Below, in pieces: positions 15,720 through 25,301 of a stretch of 64,000 nt of DNA. Positions within the stretch are counted from its first letter, which is position 1. Each line of letters begins with the position of its first letter. Below the pieces are notes generated by a model. The model ran no database searches. It was not told the origin of the DNA and worked only from the letters and a program-made list of their open reading frames with translations. Source of the stretch: JAXGZG01 sp040771825 (GTDB lineage Bacteria > Bacillota > Sulfobacillia > Fermentithermobacillales > Fermentithermobacillaceae); NCBI GenBank assembly GCA_040771825.1, contig JAXGZG010000001.1:744001-808000 (forward strand), written 5' to 3'. The translations under genes were made by a program, and so were the position numbers.

Positions 15720-16994
15720 CTACTTCTCTAGCATCTTTCGAGCGTTTTGGCAAGCGAGGATGACGTGTTCACACGTGAGCCCACCTTGCAGGTACGCTCT
15801 GTATGGGGGTACGAAAGGTCCATCACACGACAGCTCGATCGATGACCCTTGCACGAAAGTCCCAGCGGCCATGATCACCTGTCTTTCGTAACCCGGCATG
15901 TCCCAAGGTTCCGGAGTGGCGAAAGAGTCCACGGGCGAAGAGTATTGGATGGCTTTGGCCAAGGTCCGCAGATCTTCCCCGCTTCCCATGGTTATTGACT
16001 GCACTATGTCGCTTCTGGGCTCCAAAGGCAGGGGGTCAACAAGATAGCCTAGGGCATGAAAGAAGGCTGCCGCAAAGGTTGCGCCCTTCAAAGACTCGCC
16101 TACGATCTTTGGCGCCATGAATAATCCTTGGTATAGCGGCCTATAGCCCGCTGCGTTGCTGCCAACTTCGTTCCCTATTCCTGCGGCGTAAAGAGTATCG
16201 GCTGCAAGATCGATGGCCCACGATTCGCCTGCCAGGTAACCGCCGGTCGGGGCCAAACCGCCTCCCGGATTCTTGATAAGGGATCCTGCCGTGAGAGTGA
16301 TCCCCAGAGCCGGAGGTTCTTTGTCCTCGGCGAACTCGCAGTAACAGTTGTCAACGAAGGTTAGGATCTTAGGCCATCGCCTTTTCACTATGTCCATGAA
16401 CCGCTCTAGGGTTTTCATGGAGATAGTCTTTCGTGAAGAGTAACCTCTGGATCTTTGCACCATGAAGAGCTTGGTTTTTGGCGTGACGGCATGGGCCAGA
16501 AGGTGTTCCATCTCGCCTTCATCTATGACACCTTCCTGGCAAAGAGATAGCGCCTCAGTCTCGGCGTAGGTGACGCCATAGGCCGACAGGCTAGTCTCCC
16601 GCCGTTCGCCTATGCCGATTATTGGGTGCAGAGTGTCATAGGGCGTCCCAGTGACGCTTAAAGCCTCATCTCCCGGGCGCAAAAGGGCGAAAAGGGCGGT
16701 CTTCAGTACATGAGTTCCCGAGGCCCAGTGAACTCGCACCAGTGCCGCCTGGCTTTCAAATACATCCTTGTACAAGGCGTCTAGTCCATCTCTGCCCATA
16801 TCCTGATATCCGTACCCAGTGGAAGGAGACATGTGGTTCTGGCTTATTCTGTTGGCGGTGAAGGCGGCCAACACTTTTGCCTGGTTGCAGAGTACTGTGG
16901 CGTCAATTGTGTCCCAAGCGTCCCGTAGGGTCTTTTTGCACCGGCTTACCAGGTCATCTTGTAGGCTCAGCATCATCGGCGTTTCCTTGGGCAT
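15720..16994 (-). CDS. ynbB: PLP-dependent YnbB / methionine gamma-lyase-like family protein ("aluminium resistance protein")
   Basis: Fold-type-I PLP enzyme, about 424 residues. The cofactor lysine lies in SLIKNPGGGLAPTGGYLAG; other family signals are VHWASGTHVLKTALFALLRP and TFVDNCYCEF. The reaction is not firmly established; the family is named from weak similarity to methionine gamma-lyase. The start is ambiguous: ATG 16994 (GAGGTT upstream) or ATG 16976 (AAGGAA upstream). Either overlaps the end of hflX, showing translational coupling. The same spoVK-ynbA-ynbB order occurs in Bacillus. Confidence 0.88.
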   Translation of the reverse strand: MPKETPMMLSLQDDLVSRCKKTLRDAWDTIDATVLCNQAKVLAAFTANRISQNHMSPSTGYGYQDMGRDGLDALYKDVFESQAALVRVHWASGTHVLKTALFALLRPGDEALSVTGTPYDTLHPIIGIGERRETSLSAYGVTYAETEALSLCQEGVIDEGEMEHLLAHAVTPKTKLFMVQRSRGYSSRKTISMKTLERFMDIVKRRWPKILTFVDNCYCEFAEDKEPPALGITLTAGSLIKNPGGGLAPTGGYLAGESWAIDLAADTLYAAGIGNEVGSNAAGYRPLYQGLFMAPKIVGESLKGATFAAAFFHALGYLVDPLPLEPRSDIVQSITMGSGEDLRTLAKAIQYSSPVDSFATPEPWDMPGYERQVIMAAGTFVQGSSIELSCDGPFVPPYRAYLQGGLTCEHVILACQNARKMLEK

Positions 16995-18267
16995 TGGCAA
17001 GTAACCTCAGTTTCCGGGCCAACCTTTGGGCATCTCTGGATCCCATGACGCAGGTAATAGTGGCCCCATCTTTGTGGTGCTTTTCCTCCAGGATGACTCC
17101 TAGGCGCCTGATCTCATAGATTATGTCCCACTGGGCATAGGGGATATCCCACATGACTTGGCGCCCAGACTCGGCCAGAAGGTCCGTGACGGCCCGTTCC
17201 AGGTCGAGAAGTCCAGTTTCTTGCAGCGCTGATATGGCCAGAGAAGGCTCGTAAGATCTGGCTACAGATGTGACCTTCCCCTCGGGCAAAAGATCGGTCT
17301 TGTTGAAGCACGTTAACCGCGGAAGATCGTCTACCTCTAGATCCGACAAGACTCCTTCCACGGTGGCGATCTGCTGTTCCCAAACGGGAGACGCCGAATC
17401 GACCAAATGGATCAGAGCGTCTGCGTCTACCGATTCTTCCAGAGTTGCCCTGAAAGCGGCCACCAACTCGTGAGGTAGGCCTTGGATGAAACCGACCGTG
17501 TCGCAAAGAAGCACTACTTGCCCACTGGACATTTCCCATTTTCGGACCCACGGGTCAAGGGTTGCGAAAAGCCTATCGTCGCATAGCGTCTCCTGGCCTG
17601 TGAGCGCGCTGAAGAGGGTCGATTTCCCAGCATTAGTGTACCCAACAAGAGAGACTAGGGGCATGCCTGACTGCTTGCGCCGCTTGCGCTGCTCTGCTCG
17701 AACCCTCTCTACTTCTTTGAGCTCCCGGTTCAGCTTGGATATGCGGTTCCTGGCTAGTCTGCGGTCCATCTCCAGTCGCTGCTCTCCGGGGCCCCTTGTG
17801 CCTATCCCGCCTCCAAGCCCCGACATGTCCCGGCCATGGCCTGTTAGGCGAGTGAGGGCGTGCCTCGTGGCAGCCAGTTCGACCTGCAATTTGCCCTCCT
17901 TGGTCAGGGCTCTAGCGGCGAAGATTCTGAGTATGAGTTCGGTCCTGTCGATAGTCGCGACTCCCGTGGCGTCTTGGACATTCCAGACTTGCACCGGCGA
18001 GAGGGCCCCATCGAATATCACCAAAGATGCCTCTAGAGACGACACCAGCCCAGCCAGTTCGCTCACTTTGCCTTTCCCAAGATAAGTGGCAGGGTCAGGC
18101 GCGTCTCTTTCCTGGACAATCTCTCCGCACGGAACATACCCAAGAGTCAAAGACAGCTGGCGTAATTCGCCCATGGACTCTTCTGGGGTCATCCCGAAAG
18201 ACTCGGACTTGGCTCTTGCCCTGCCATCTCTTATGCCTGCCAGTACAACCCGAATGGGATCGATCAA
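16954..18267 (-). CDS. hflX: Ribosome-associated GTPase HflX
   Basis: GTPase that binds and can split stalled 70S ribosomes. A TTG start at 18267 is preferred because AGGAGG lies 6 bp before it; this gives 437 residues. The HflX domain (GLGGGIGTRGPGEQRLEMDR at its end) precedes a coiled stretch, then the G domain: G1 GYTNAGKS, G3 DTVGF, G4 NKTD. Upstream lies spoVK, 47 bp away, and downstream ynbB overlaps. All are on one strand and probably co-transcribed. Confidence 0.93.
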   Translation of the reverse strand: MIDPIRVVLAGIRDGRARAKSESFGMTPEESMGELRQLSLTLGYVPCGEIVQERDAPDPATYLGKGKVSELAGLVSSLEASLVIFDGALSPVQVWNVQDATGVATIDRTELILRIFAARALTKEGKLQVELAATRHALTRLTGHGRDMSGLGGGIGTRGPGEQRLEMDRRLARNRISKLNRELKEVERVRAEQRKRRKQSGMPLVSLVGYTNAGKSTLFSALTGQETLCDDRLFATLDPWVRKWEMSSGQVVLLCDTVGFIQGLPHELVAAFRATLEESVDADALIHLVDSASPVWEQQIATVEGVLSDLEVDDLPRLTCFNKTDLLPEGKVTSVARSYEPSLAISALQETGLLDLERAVTDLLAESGRQVMWDIPYAQWDIIYEIRRLGVILEEKHHKDGATITCVMGSRDAQRLARKLRLLANAQGNADDAEPTR

Positions 18268-18314
18268 AGCGAACCTCCTGGAAAAACGAAATCCTGCGAC
18301 TCTTAACACGGCCA

Positions 18315-19232
18315 TTATATATCATCGTCAGAGGCTTCCAACAGTTCGTCAGGGGTAATCATCACTAGGTCTTGGCGAGTGAAGGAGTTGGCTCTTATGA
18401 GACGCACCGCCTGTCTTCTCATGCTTTTTTCAATGATGTTTCTGACCATTCTGGCGTTGGAGGGGACGCTCTCTGTTCTCATCTTCTTGGCAACGATTTC
18501 TTGCATGGTCATCCTGGACTCCATTGACAGACGGTAATCCCGCTTTTTCAGCATCAAGTCGGCAATTTTCATGAGGTCCTGAAGTGAATAGTCCGGGAAG
18601 TCAAGGTGTATTGGGAATCTTGAGCGCAGTCCGGGATTTGACCGCAAAAAGTGCTCCATCTCCAAAGGATACCCCGCCAAGATGAACACGGTCTCCTTGG
18701 CGTTGTCTTCCATACCCTTAACGATGCAGTCGATGCACTCTTTGCCGAAGTCTTTTTCCCCGCCCCTAGACAGCGAGTATGCCTCATCGATAAAAAGGAT
18801 CCCGCCTTGTGCTTTTCGTATCTCGGTTTTGGTCTTCTGGGCTGTGTGGCCAATGTATTCGCCCACCAGGTCGGCTCTTTCAACTTCCACCACATGCCCT
18901 TTCTCCAAAAGCCCTGCCTCACGCAATAGCCTTCCGATTATCCTTGCGATGGTGGTTTTTCCGGTGCCGGGGTTGCCCTTGAAGATCATGTGAAGTACGG
19001 TCTTCTCAGTTGAAAGCGACATGCGCTCCCGTCGCTTCTGAACCTCGGCAAACGCGTAGATCTCAAAGATGAGATCCTTAACTTTGGTGAGGCCGACCAG
19101 GGAGTTGAGTTCTTCCAGCACGCTCTCTTTTCCCAGGTTCACGCCGGGCACCTTGCTAAAGTCTACTGCGCCCTTCTCTTGAATGAGCCTGAGATTAGGC
19201 CCCCCGCGGTTTCTCGCCACAATGTTGCTCAC
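18315..19232 (-). CDS. spoVK: SpoVK/CbbX-type AAA ATPase
   Basis: Stage V sporulation protein K is a hexameric AAA ATPase needed for mature spores in Bacillus; its substrate is unknown. A GTG at 19232 follows GGAG at 5 bp and gives 305 residues. Walker A is GNPGTGKTT, Walker B GGILFIDEAYSL; the pore-loop stretch ADLVGEYIGHTAQKT and the sensor NPGLRSRFP are present. Its place between hfq and hflX matches Bacillus, supporting the SpoVK name over CbbX. Confidence 0.88.
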   Translation of the reverse strand: MSNIVARNRGGPNLRLIQEKGAVDFSKVPGVNLGKESVLEELNSLVGLTKVKDLIFEIYAFAEVQKRRERMSLSTEKTVLHMIFKGNPGTGKTTIARIIGRLLREAGLLEKGHVVEVERADLVGEYIGHTAQKTKTEIRKAQGGILFIDEAYSLSRGGEKDFGKECIDCIVKGMEDNAKETVFILAGYPLEMEHFLRSNPGLRSRFPIHLDFPDYSLQDLMKIADLMLKKRDYRLSMESRMTMQEIVAKKMRTESVPSNARMVRNIIEKSMRRQAVRLIRANSFTRQDLVMITPDELLEASDDDI

Positions 19233-19312
19233 AGCCGCTCCGGCGCCTCCCCTTGACCCCAAATAGAAACACGCTATTATACGCGGCGAGAGGGTAGGTG
19301 GCTGTCAGAGCG

Positions 19313-19347
19313 CACAAGACCGCTCCCTGGAGAGGAGCGGCCTTGTG
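19313..19347. terminator. Strong hairpin downstream of the YHS gene
   Basis: CACAAGACCGCTCC pairs with GGAGCGGCCTTGTG (one mismatch) around a 7-base loop. No T-run follows on either strand. It lies 20 bp past the YHS gene stop and 80 bp before spoVK, and could end or stabilise the upstream transcript. Confidence 0.6.
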
Positions 19348-19366
19348 GCATCAGAAGACTAGTTCC

Positions 19367-19582
19367 CTATTTGGGTTTCCGCTGATTTAGGTTTTGGCTG
19401 CGATCGTCTCTACGGTTCTGGTTCTGGTTCCGGGCGTAATTGTTAGGGTTCTTGTCAAACTCCTCTTTGCACTTGTCGGAACAGAACTGATAGCTCTGAC
19501 CTTGGTAGTCAGACCGAAGGTTCGGATCATTCTTGTCGTTTCTCACGTTCATCCCGCACACCGGATCCCTAGGCGTGGCCAT
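19367..19582 (-). CDS. Small YHS-domain protein
   Basis: A 71-residue protein with a YHS metal-binding domain: DPVCGMNV near the start and YQGQSYQFCSDKCKEEF in the middle. A Gln/Asn/Arg-rich tail follows. YHS domains bind heavy metals or act as small metal-handling modules; the partner is unknown. GGGAGGTG almost touches the ATG at 19582; a GTG one codon earlier is possible, so the start is not fully settled. It interrupts the usual hfq-spoVK spacing. Confidence 0.75.
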   Translation of the reverse strand: MATPRDPVCGMNVRNDKNDPNLRSDYQGQSYQFCSDKCKEEFDKNPNNYARNQNQNRRDDRSQNLNQRKPK

Positions 19583-19657
19583 CACCTCCCTGTGGAAAGT
19601 CTGCCCAACCCACCGGGCTTACATGCAATGGCCGCAAGCCAACGCCTAGGCCGCTAT

Positions 19658-19936
19658 CTAGCGGATCTCTTCTGACCCCGGGGTCCGCCCCTTTTCGGTA
19701 GACTCCAAAAAGACCCCAGTGTTTACTGTTCGGGAAGGCGTTATGGTGGAGATAGCGTGTTTGTAGATGAGCATCTGTCTGCCTTCGCTCTCCAGGATGA
19801 CCGTGAAGTTGTCAAAGCCTCTTACGTAACCTTTTAACTGGAAGCCGTTGATGAGGTATACGGTTGTCTGGATGTTGTCCTTGCGTACCTGATTAAGGAA
19901 AGAATCCTGCAAATTGACAGATATCTTTGTAGCCAC
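19658..19936 (-). CDS. hfq: RNA chaperone Hfq
   Basis: Hexameric Sm-like protein that binds small RNAs and mRNAs. A GTG at 19936 behind GGGGAGA gives 92 residues. Sm1 is LQDSFLNQVRKDNIQTTVYL with the following LKGYVRGFDNFTVIL, and Sm2 is QMLIYKHAISTI, so the YKHA proximal-face motif is intact. The tail of about 25 residues after Sm2 is somewhat longer than in Bacillus. It follows miaA by 52 bp, the common miaA-hfq order. Confidence 0.93.
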   Translation of the reverse strand: MATKISVNLQDSFLNQVRKDNIQTTVYLINGFQLKGYVRGFDNFTVILESEGRQMLIYKHAISTITPSRTVNTGVFLESTEKGRTPGSEEIR

Positions 19937-19988
19937 TTTCGCTCTCCCCGCTTTCTCCGCCTGCAAGGCCTCTTGCCAGTTTTCTGTC

Positions 19989-20924
19989 TCAGCGTCCGGC
20001 CATTTCCTCTGCGTCTCTGACGACGTGATCCCACGGTCTATCCTTGCCTGCTTGTATCCAGTTTATGCCGTCTTCTTTGGCGAACCATGTGAACTGCCTC
20101 TTGGCCAAACGTCGCGTATTTCTCATTACCAGGCTTTTGGCTTCGTCAAGGGTAGAAAGACCCGCCAAGTAATTGCACGTTTCTTTGTAGCATAGGCCCT
20201 GCATGCTTGGAAGCTCCTCGCTGTACCCTCTCTTGAGGAGGCCTGCGACTTCTTCCGCTAACCCCCGCCTGAATTGCTCTTCTGCTCTAGTATCGATCTT
20301 TTTGTAGAGTTCTTGACGCTCCCAACGAAGTCCTAAGACGGCAGCCCGGTAGCGCGGGGCGCGGGTCTCCCCTACCCTAGATGAGATGGGTTTCCCCGTG
20401 GCTTCGTAGTACTCCAATGCCCGGATCACTCGTTTCTGGTCTTGGGGGTGGAGATGTCTCCAAGACACCGGATCCCTGTCTAGAAGCAGGTTATGGAGCG
20501 CCTCATTGCCGTCTTGGCGGGCGAAAGATTGCATTTTGCGGCGAAACTCCCAATCGGGCGGGGCATCTACCAAAGCATAGTCGCGGAGCAGCGCCCTTAT
20601 GTAGAAGCCCGTACCTCCAACGACGCACGGCACACGACCTCTGGCCTGGATGTCCTTTATGGCACGCTGCGCTAACCGCATAAACTCTTCTACGCTCCAC
20701 TCTTGGTCAGGGTATTTGATGTCTATGAGATGATGAGCGACCCTGCTTTGCTCTTCTGTAGATGGCTTGTCGGTGCCGATATCCATACCGCGATACACTT
20801 GCATAGAGTCGGCAGAGATTATCTCCAAAGGGATACTGGCCGCGAGGTCCAAGGCCAGTCGCGACTTTCCCGACGCTGTCGGGCCGGTAATAACCAGAAT
20901 CTCATTGGTGCTTAGGTTTCGCAC
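19989..20924 (-). CDS. miaA: tRNA dimethylallyltransferase
   Basis: Adds a dimethylallyl group to A37 of tRNAs reading UNN codons. The 311-residue protein has the P-loop GPTASGKSRLALDLA near residue 14, the substrate motif SADSMQVYRGMDIGTDKPS, and KRVIRALEYYEATGKP later. The start is a GTG with no ribosome binding site, only 9 bp after the mutL stop and directly after a TATAAT, so the message could be leaderless if that box is used. MiaB, which acts on the MiaA product, lies upstream on the same strand. Confidence 0.93.
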   Translation of the reverse strand: MRNLSTNEILVITGPTASGKSRLALDLAASIPLEIISADSMQVYRGMDIGTDKPSTEEQSRVAHHLIDIKYPDQEWSVEEFMRLAQRAIKDIQARGRVPCVVGGTGFYIRALLRDYALVDAPPDWEFRRKMQSFARQDGNEALHNLLLDRDPVSWRHLHPQDQKRVIRALEYYEATGKPISSRVGETRAPRYRAAVLGLRWERQELYKKIDTRAEEQFRRGLAEEVAGLLKRGYSEELPSMQGLCYKETCNYLAGLSTLDEAKSLVMRNTRRLAKRQFTWFAKEDGINWIQAGKDRPWDHVVRDAEEMAGR

Positions 20925-20932
20925 TTTACGTT

Positions 20933-20938
20933 ATTATA
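20933..20938 (-). promoter_or_regulatory. TATAAT box overlapping the mutL stop
   Basis: A perfect -10 hexamer on the minus strand overlaps the mutL stop codon and would place the start of transcription within a few bases of the miaA GTG. No good -35 is present at 16-18 bp, so confidence is limited. Confidence 0.35.
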
Positions 20939-22661
20939 CCCGCTTAAAGGCGGCGTGGGAAGTTCTGCCAAAGAACTCCCTGATTTCCCGCAGAGGGATC
21001 TTCTTTACGGTAGGGCGTCCGTGGGGACAGATCCTAGCCGATGGGGTCTCGCAGAGCTCCTTAATAAGGGCTTTGGCTTCTTGGGGCTTCAGGGGCTCGC
21101 CTGCTCGCACCGACGCGTGACAGGCCGCAAGGGCGGCTTTTGCAGCCACAATGGCGTCCTTAGGGGAAAGCCCTCCCGAAGAATCACGGGCCAAAGCACC
21201 TAGCACGTCTTTGAGGTTTTCAGGGCAAAGGGGTTGGCCCATGACGAGGGGAACCCCAGTGACCATCACGGTAGTCTCTCCTACTAGCCTCGACCTGAAG
21301 CCTAGGCTTTCTAGGTAGGTTTCACTCTCTTGGTAAGAAGAGGATTCGCTTGGAGAGAGGCGGAGAACCTCAGCCACCAGGAGATCCTGACTTCCGCTGT
21401 CCAGAGTCAGCATCTTCTGGTAGGTGATGCTCTCCATGAGCGCATGTTTGTCAATGACCAGGAGCGATTCTGAAGTTACTGCCACAAGGTATGTACTCTG
21501 AATCTCTCCTAGGTACTCCCACTCATGGGGCATCTCCTCCCGCACTTCCAAGGCCAATGGCAAAGACGCCGCCGGTCTATGAGTCCAGGTTTGGCTTGTC
21601 TCCCGGGGCCTTGGCGTAGGTTCTTGAGGGATTTGGGGTGTCTCCTTTGTGGTGCTATCTGCAAATCCAGAAGACACAAGAGCGCGGCTCAGACCGTGGA
21701 TGACGGCTCTGCGTACCTCGGCATCGTTTCTGAACCTGACTTCTGCTTTGGCGGGATGAACGTTGACGTCCACGTCTTCAGGGGGGATCTCCAGGTTCAG
21801 AAACGCCACTGGGTAGGCTTTGGGAGGCAACAGTCCCCGGTAGGATTCGTCCAAGGCCCAGCCTAGCCACGGATTCTTAACCGGCCGCCAGTTGACTGAA
21901 AGGAATTGCCTGTCTCTCTGCCTGCGATAGAGCCGGGGTAAGCCCGCTAACCCTGATATCCTGATGGATCCCGGTTGACCCTCTCCGGGTTGCAGCGGCA
22001 CCATGGCGCCTGCAGTCTCCGGCCCGTACAAATCGGCCACCGCGTTCTGGAGGCCGAGCCCTCCTGTCATAAGAATCGTCTTGCCCTGGGATAGGAGCTC
22101 GAACCGCACTTGGGGCCACGAAAGTGTTAGCCGCTCCATTACTTCGATGATGGCCTGCCTTTCCCTAGTCTTGGTCTTGATGAACTTCAGCCGGGCAGGA
22201 GTGTTGTAGAAAAGATCCCTCACTTCCACGGTGGTTCCAACAGGCAGACCGCGCTCTGTAACCCCCAGTATTTGCCCCCCCTCAACCTGCACTACAGCAG
22301 CTGTGGGAGATTCTTCTGTTCGGGAAAGGAGGGTCATGCGAGAGCACGACGCTATTGATGGCAGCGCTTCTCCCCGGAACCCGAGCGTGCCAACGAGCTT
22401 TAGGTCGTCGATGGCCCGGAGTTTGGATGTGGCGAACCTCTCTACGGCCAATAGAGTCTCTTCCGCTGTCATCCCTCCTCCGTTGTCAGACACTCGGATT
22501 AGGGAGAGCCCAGAATCCTCGAGTTCCACCGCGATCTTGCTTGCTCCGGCGTCTAAAGCGTTCTCTGCCAATTCCTTCACCACTGACGCGGGCCTTTCCA
22601 CCACTTCGCCTGCGGCTATCTGGCTGGCTACCACCGGATCCAGTCTTACTATCCGAGTCAT
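20934..22661 (-). CDS. mutL: DNA mismatch repair protein MutL
   Basis: Links MutS mismatch recognition to strand cleavage. The 575-residue protein has the GHKL ATPase (ELAENALDAGA, DNGGGM, GTLGFRGEALPSI) and a C-terminal endonuclease domain. The endonuclease motif reads DKHALMESITYQ where DQHAxxExxxxE is usual: Asp, His and the first Glu are kept, the second position and the last Glu are changed. The CPHGRP and ACHAS motifs that complete the metal site are present, so activity may remain. Its ATG directly follows the mutS stop. Confidence 0.95.
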   Translation of the reverse strand: MTRIVRLDPVVASQIAAGEVVERPASVVKELAENALDAGASKIAVELEDSGLSLIRVSDNGGGMTAEETLLAVERFATSKLRAIDDLKLVGTLGFRGEALPSIASCSRMTLLSRTEESPTAAVVQVEGGQILGVTERGLPVGTTVEVRDLFYNTPARLKFIKTKTRERQAIIEVMERLTLSWPQVRFELLSQGKTILMTGGLGLQNAVADLYGPETAGAMVPLQPGEGQPGSIRISGLAGLPRLYRRQRDRQFLSVNWRPVKNPWLGWALDESYRGLLPPKAYPVAFLNLEIPPEDVDVNVHPAKAEVRFRNDAEVRRAVIHGLSRALVSSGFADSTTKETPQIPQEPTPRPRETSQTWTHRPAASLPLALEVREEMPHEWEYLGEIQSTYLVAVTSESLLVIDKHALMESITYQKMLTLDSGSQDLLVAEVLRLSPSESSSYQESETYLESLGFRSRLVGETTVMVTGVPLVMGQPLCPENLKDVLGALARDSSGGLSPKDAIVAAKAALAACHASVRAGEPLKPQEAKALIKELCETPSARICPHGRPTVKKIPLREIREFFGRTSHAAFKRV

Positions 22662-25301
22662 CTAGGCGTCTCCCTCCCGGGCGATTCTCGTTTTCAGGTC
22701 ATACAAGAAGCTCAGGGCGTCACGGGGGCTGAGCGTATCGAGATTCATATCCAAGAGTTCATCCAAGACCGACTTGGCCAGAGTCTCGGAAGCGGCAACT
22801 TCTCCGCCAAATAGAGTGCCTTGTCCCGGGACGAGATCTGGCTCCCAGGAGCGAGAAGCCACTTGACCCAGGATTCCGGTCTTGGAGCGGGCTCCGCGCC
22901 GGGCTTCTAATTCAAGACCGGCTAATATTTCTTTGGCGCGCGTGACTACTTTGGCTGGGAGCCCCGCCATGGCCGAGACCTCTATGCCGAAACTTCCTTC
23001 GGAGATGCCGGGCATCACTTTTCGCAGCAGCGTTATGTCGTCCCCGGTCCTCTTGACAGTCACATGATAGTTGACTATCTCGGATCTTAGATCCGCCAGT
23101 AGAGTGAGTTCTCGGTAGTGGGTGGCCACCAAGGCCAGGGCCCCGATGGTCCTGGGGTCGGCCAGGTGTTCCACCACAGCCCAGGCCACAGAAAGCCCAT
23201 CAAAAGTGCTGGTGCCTCTGCCTATCTCGTCTAGAATCACAAGGCTATGAGGCGTGGCCGCTGTCAGGATGCGAGAGACCTCCGCCATTTCAACCATGAA
23301 CGTGGATTGCCCCATGACCAAGTCATCGTAGGCGCCTACCCGGGCAAACACCTTGTCCACCGGGGTAATTGAACACGTCTTGCAGGGTACGTAGGAGCCC
23401 ATCTGAGCCATCACTGCAATGAGGGCGGCCTGACGGCAGTAGGTTGACTTGCCCCCCATGTTAGGGCCTGTGATAACCATCACTCTTTCTTTGCCCAAAG
23501 AAAGGTCGTTGGGCACATAAGTTCCCGGAGGCAGGATTCTCTCTAGCACGGGGTGTCTTCCCTCTTTAATGGTGAAACCTCCATCTTGCGTTAGGTCAGG
23601 GCAAACATAATCGTACGAGTGGGCGACCTCTGCAAAGGAAGTGAGAACATCGATTTCGGCCACAGCTCTTGCGGTTTCCTGAATGCGCCTCAAAAGGGTC
23701 ATGACCGAGTCTCTTATCTCGCAAAACATGCGGTATTCTTCCCGACAGAGCTTCTCTTCGGCCCCGAGAATGGCTGCCTCTTTGTCACGGAGTTCCGGAG
23801 TGATAAACCTTTCGGCAGATACCAAGGTTTGCTTCCGGATGTAGTCTGAAGGTACTGACCCTAGGTACGACTTGGTAACTTCCAGGTAGTAGCCGAAGAC
23901 TTTGTTGTAGCCCACCTTAAGGTTCTTAATGCCTGTGCGTTCTCTTTCTCTGACTTCCAGGTCAAGCACCCATTTCTTGCCGCCTGTGGCCAACTGACGC
24001 AGGTCATCCAGATTGGCGTCGTACCTCTCCTTGATTATCCTGCCGCCTGTAACCGTCAAAGGAGGGTCATCTACTATGGATGACCTGATGTTGGACACCG
24101 CTTCTGGAACTTGGTCTAGGCGCTTCTCCAACTCTTTGATAAGACGTGAGGACGCTTTGACGCAGACGGCTTTGAGCCCGGCCACGGCTTCCAACGAGGA
24201 AGCCACAGCGACCAAATCTCGAGCGTCGCAAGACTTGTAAGCGATTTTGGTCACGAGCCTTTCAAGGTCTTTCACTCTAGAAAGAGACGTGCGGATCTCC
24301 ATGCGAAAGACTCTGTCGCTGTAGGTCTCTGTTACGGCCCGTAGCCTGTCACGGATCTGGTCAATGTCTCTAAGGGGTCTTTCGATCCATTGCCTGAGAA
24401 GCCGGGACCCCATGGATGTGCAGCATTTGTTCAGCACCCAAAAAAGAGAACCGTGAACCCCGCCTTGGAGCCTTGTGAGAAGCTCCAAGTTGCGCACAGT
24501 CTGGCGATCTATCTCCATAAATCCTTCTTCTAGATAGAAGCGGGGTTCCTTAAGATGGCCCAACTCAGTCATTTGGGTTTGCTTTACGTAGGCCAGAAGC
24601 CCCGCCATTGCGCTTCTGGCGCTACTTTGAGGGTCATCAGTGCTTGTCCCAGAGTCAAACGCCGTTGGGTCAAAGGCTGCTATGGATACGCTAGGGAGAG
24701 TCTTTTCTATTCTCGAGGCAAGATCTTTGTGATGGGGCGTATCCGGCATCACGCATTCCTTGGGGAAGAAACGGCACACTTCCTCAATTGCCCGGGACGC
24801 TCCTTTGGAACTTGGCTTTTTGGGGCTGGCCGTGTCCTCTGGTATGCTAGCCAAAAGGATTTCGCCAGTGGACAGATCGCATGCCGCCAATCCTGTCCCT
24901 TCCCGCCTGTGGGAGAAAATCCCTACAATGTAATTTGGGGACGAGTCAGGAGCACCCTCCCAGTAGGTACCCGGGGTAATGACCCTGGTGACCTCGCGCT
25001 TGACTAGACCCTTAGCTTGGGCAGGGTCTTCCACCTGATCGCATATGGCAACCTTATACCCTTTCTCCACCAATACCTTGATGTAGTCCTGCACCGAATG
25101 GTAAGGGACGCCGCACATGGGAGCGCGGCTGCCTTGGCCGGCGTCTCGCCCAGTGAGGGTGATGCCCAGCTCTTTGGAGCCGATTTCGGCGTCCTGGTAG
25201 AATAGCTCGTAGAAATCTCCCAACCTGAAAAAGAGAAGAGCATCATTGAACTTAGCCTTAAGTCCCGACCACTGGGCCATCATGGGAGTCTTGTCGTTCA
25301 T
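22662..25301 (-). CDS. mutS: DNA mismatch repair protein MutS
   Basis: Recognises base mismatches and small loops. From the ATG at 25301, in an ATGA overlap with miaB, it has 879 residues. The mismatch-reading Phe-Tyr-Glu is in FFRLGDFYELF near residue 30. The ATPase domain has GPNMGGKST (Walker A), DEIGRGTSTFDG (Walker B) and the ATHYREL switch. A longer frame begins at 25328 but lies inside miaB and lacks a binding site. The miaB-mutS-mutL-miaA-hfq order is conserved with Bacillus. Confidence 0.95.
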   Translation of the reverse strand: MNDKTPMMAQWSGLKAKFNDALLFFRLGDFYELFYQDAEIGSKELGITLTGRDAGQGSRAPMCGVPYHSVQDYIKVLVEKGYKVAICDQVEDPAQAKGLVKREVTRVITPGTYWEGAPDSSPNYIVGIFSHRREGTGLAACDLSTGEILLASIPEDTASPKKPSSKGASRAIEEVCRFFPKECVMPDTPHHKDLASRIEKTLPSVSIAAFDPTAFDSGTSTDDPQSSARSAMAGLLAYVKQTQMTELGHLKEPRFYLEEGFMEIDRQTVRNLELLTRLQGGVHGSLFWVLNKCCTSMGSRLLRQWIERPLRDIDQIRDRLRAVTETYSDRVFRMEIRTSLSRVKDLERLVTKIAYKSCDARDLVAVASSLEAVAGLKAVCVKASSRLIKELEKRLDQVPEAVSNIRSSIVDDPPLTVTGGRIIKERYDANLDDLRQLATGGKKWVLDLEVRERERTGIKNLKVGYNKVFGYYLEVTKSYLGSVPSDYIRKQTLVSAERFITPELRDKEAAILGAEEKLCREEYRMFCEIRDSVMTLLRRIQETARAVAEIDVLTSFAEVAHSYDYVCPDLTQDGGFTIKEGRHPVLERILPPGTYVPNDLSLGKERVMVITGPNMGGKSTYCRQAALIAVMAQMGSYVPCKTCSITPVDKVFARVGAYDDLVMGQSTFMVEMAEVSRILTAATPHSLVILDEIGRGTSTFDGLSVAWAVVEHLADPRTIGALALVATHYRELTLLADLRSEIVNYHVTVKRTGDDITLLRKVMPGISEGSFGIEVSAMAGLPAKVVTRAKEILAGLELEARRGARSKTGILGQVASRSWEPDLVPGQGTLFGGEVAASETLAKSVLDELLDMNLDTLSPRDALSFLYDLKTRIAREGDA

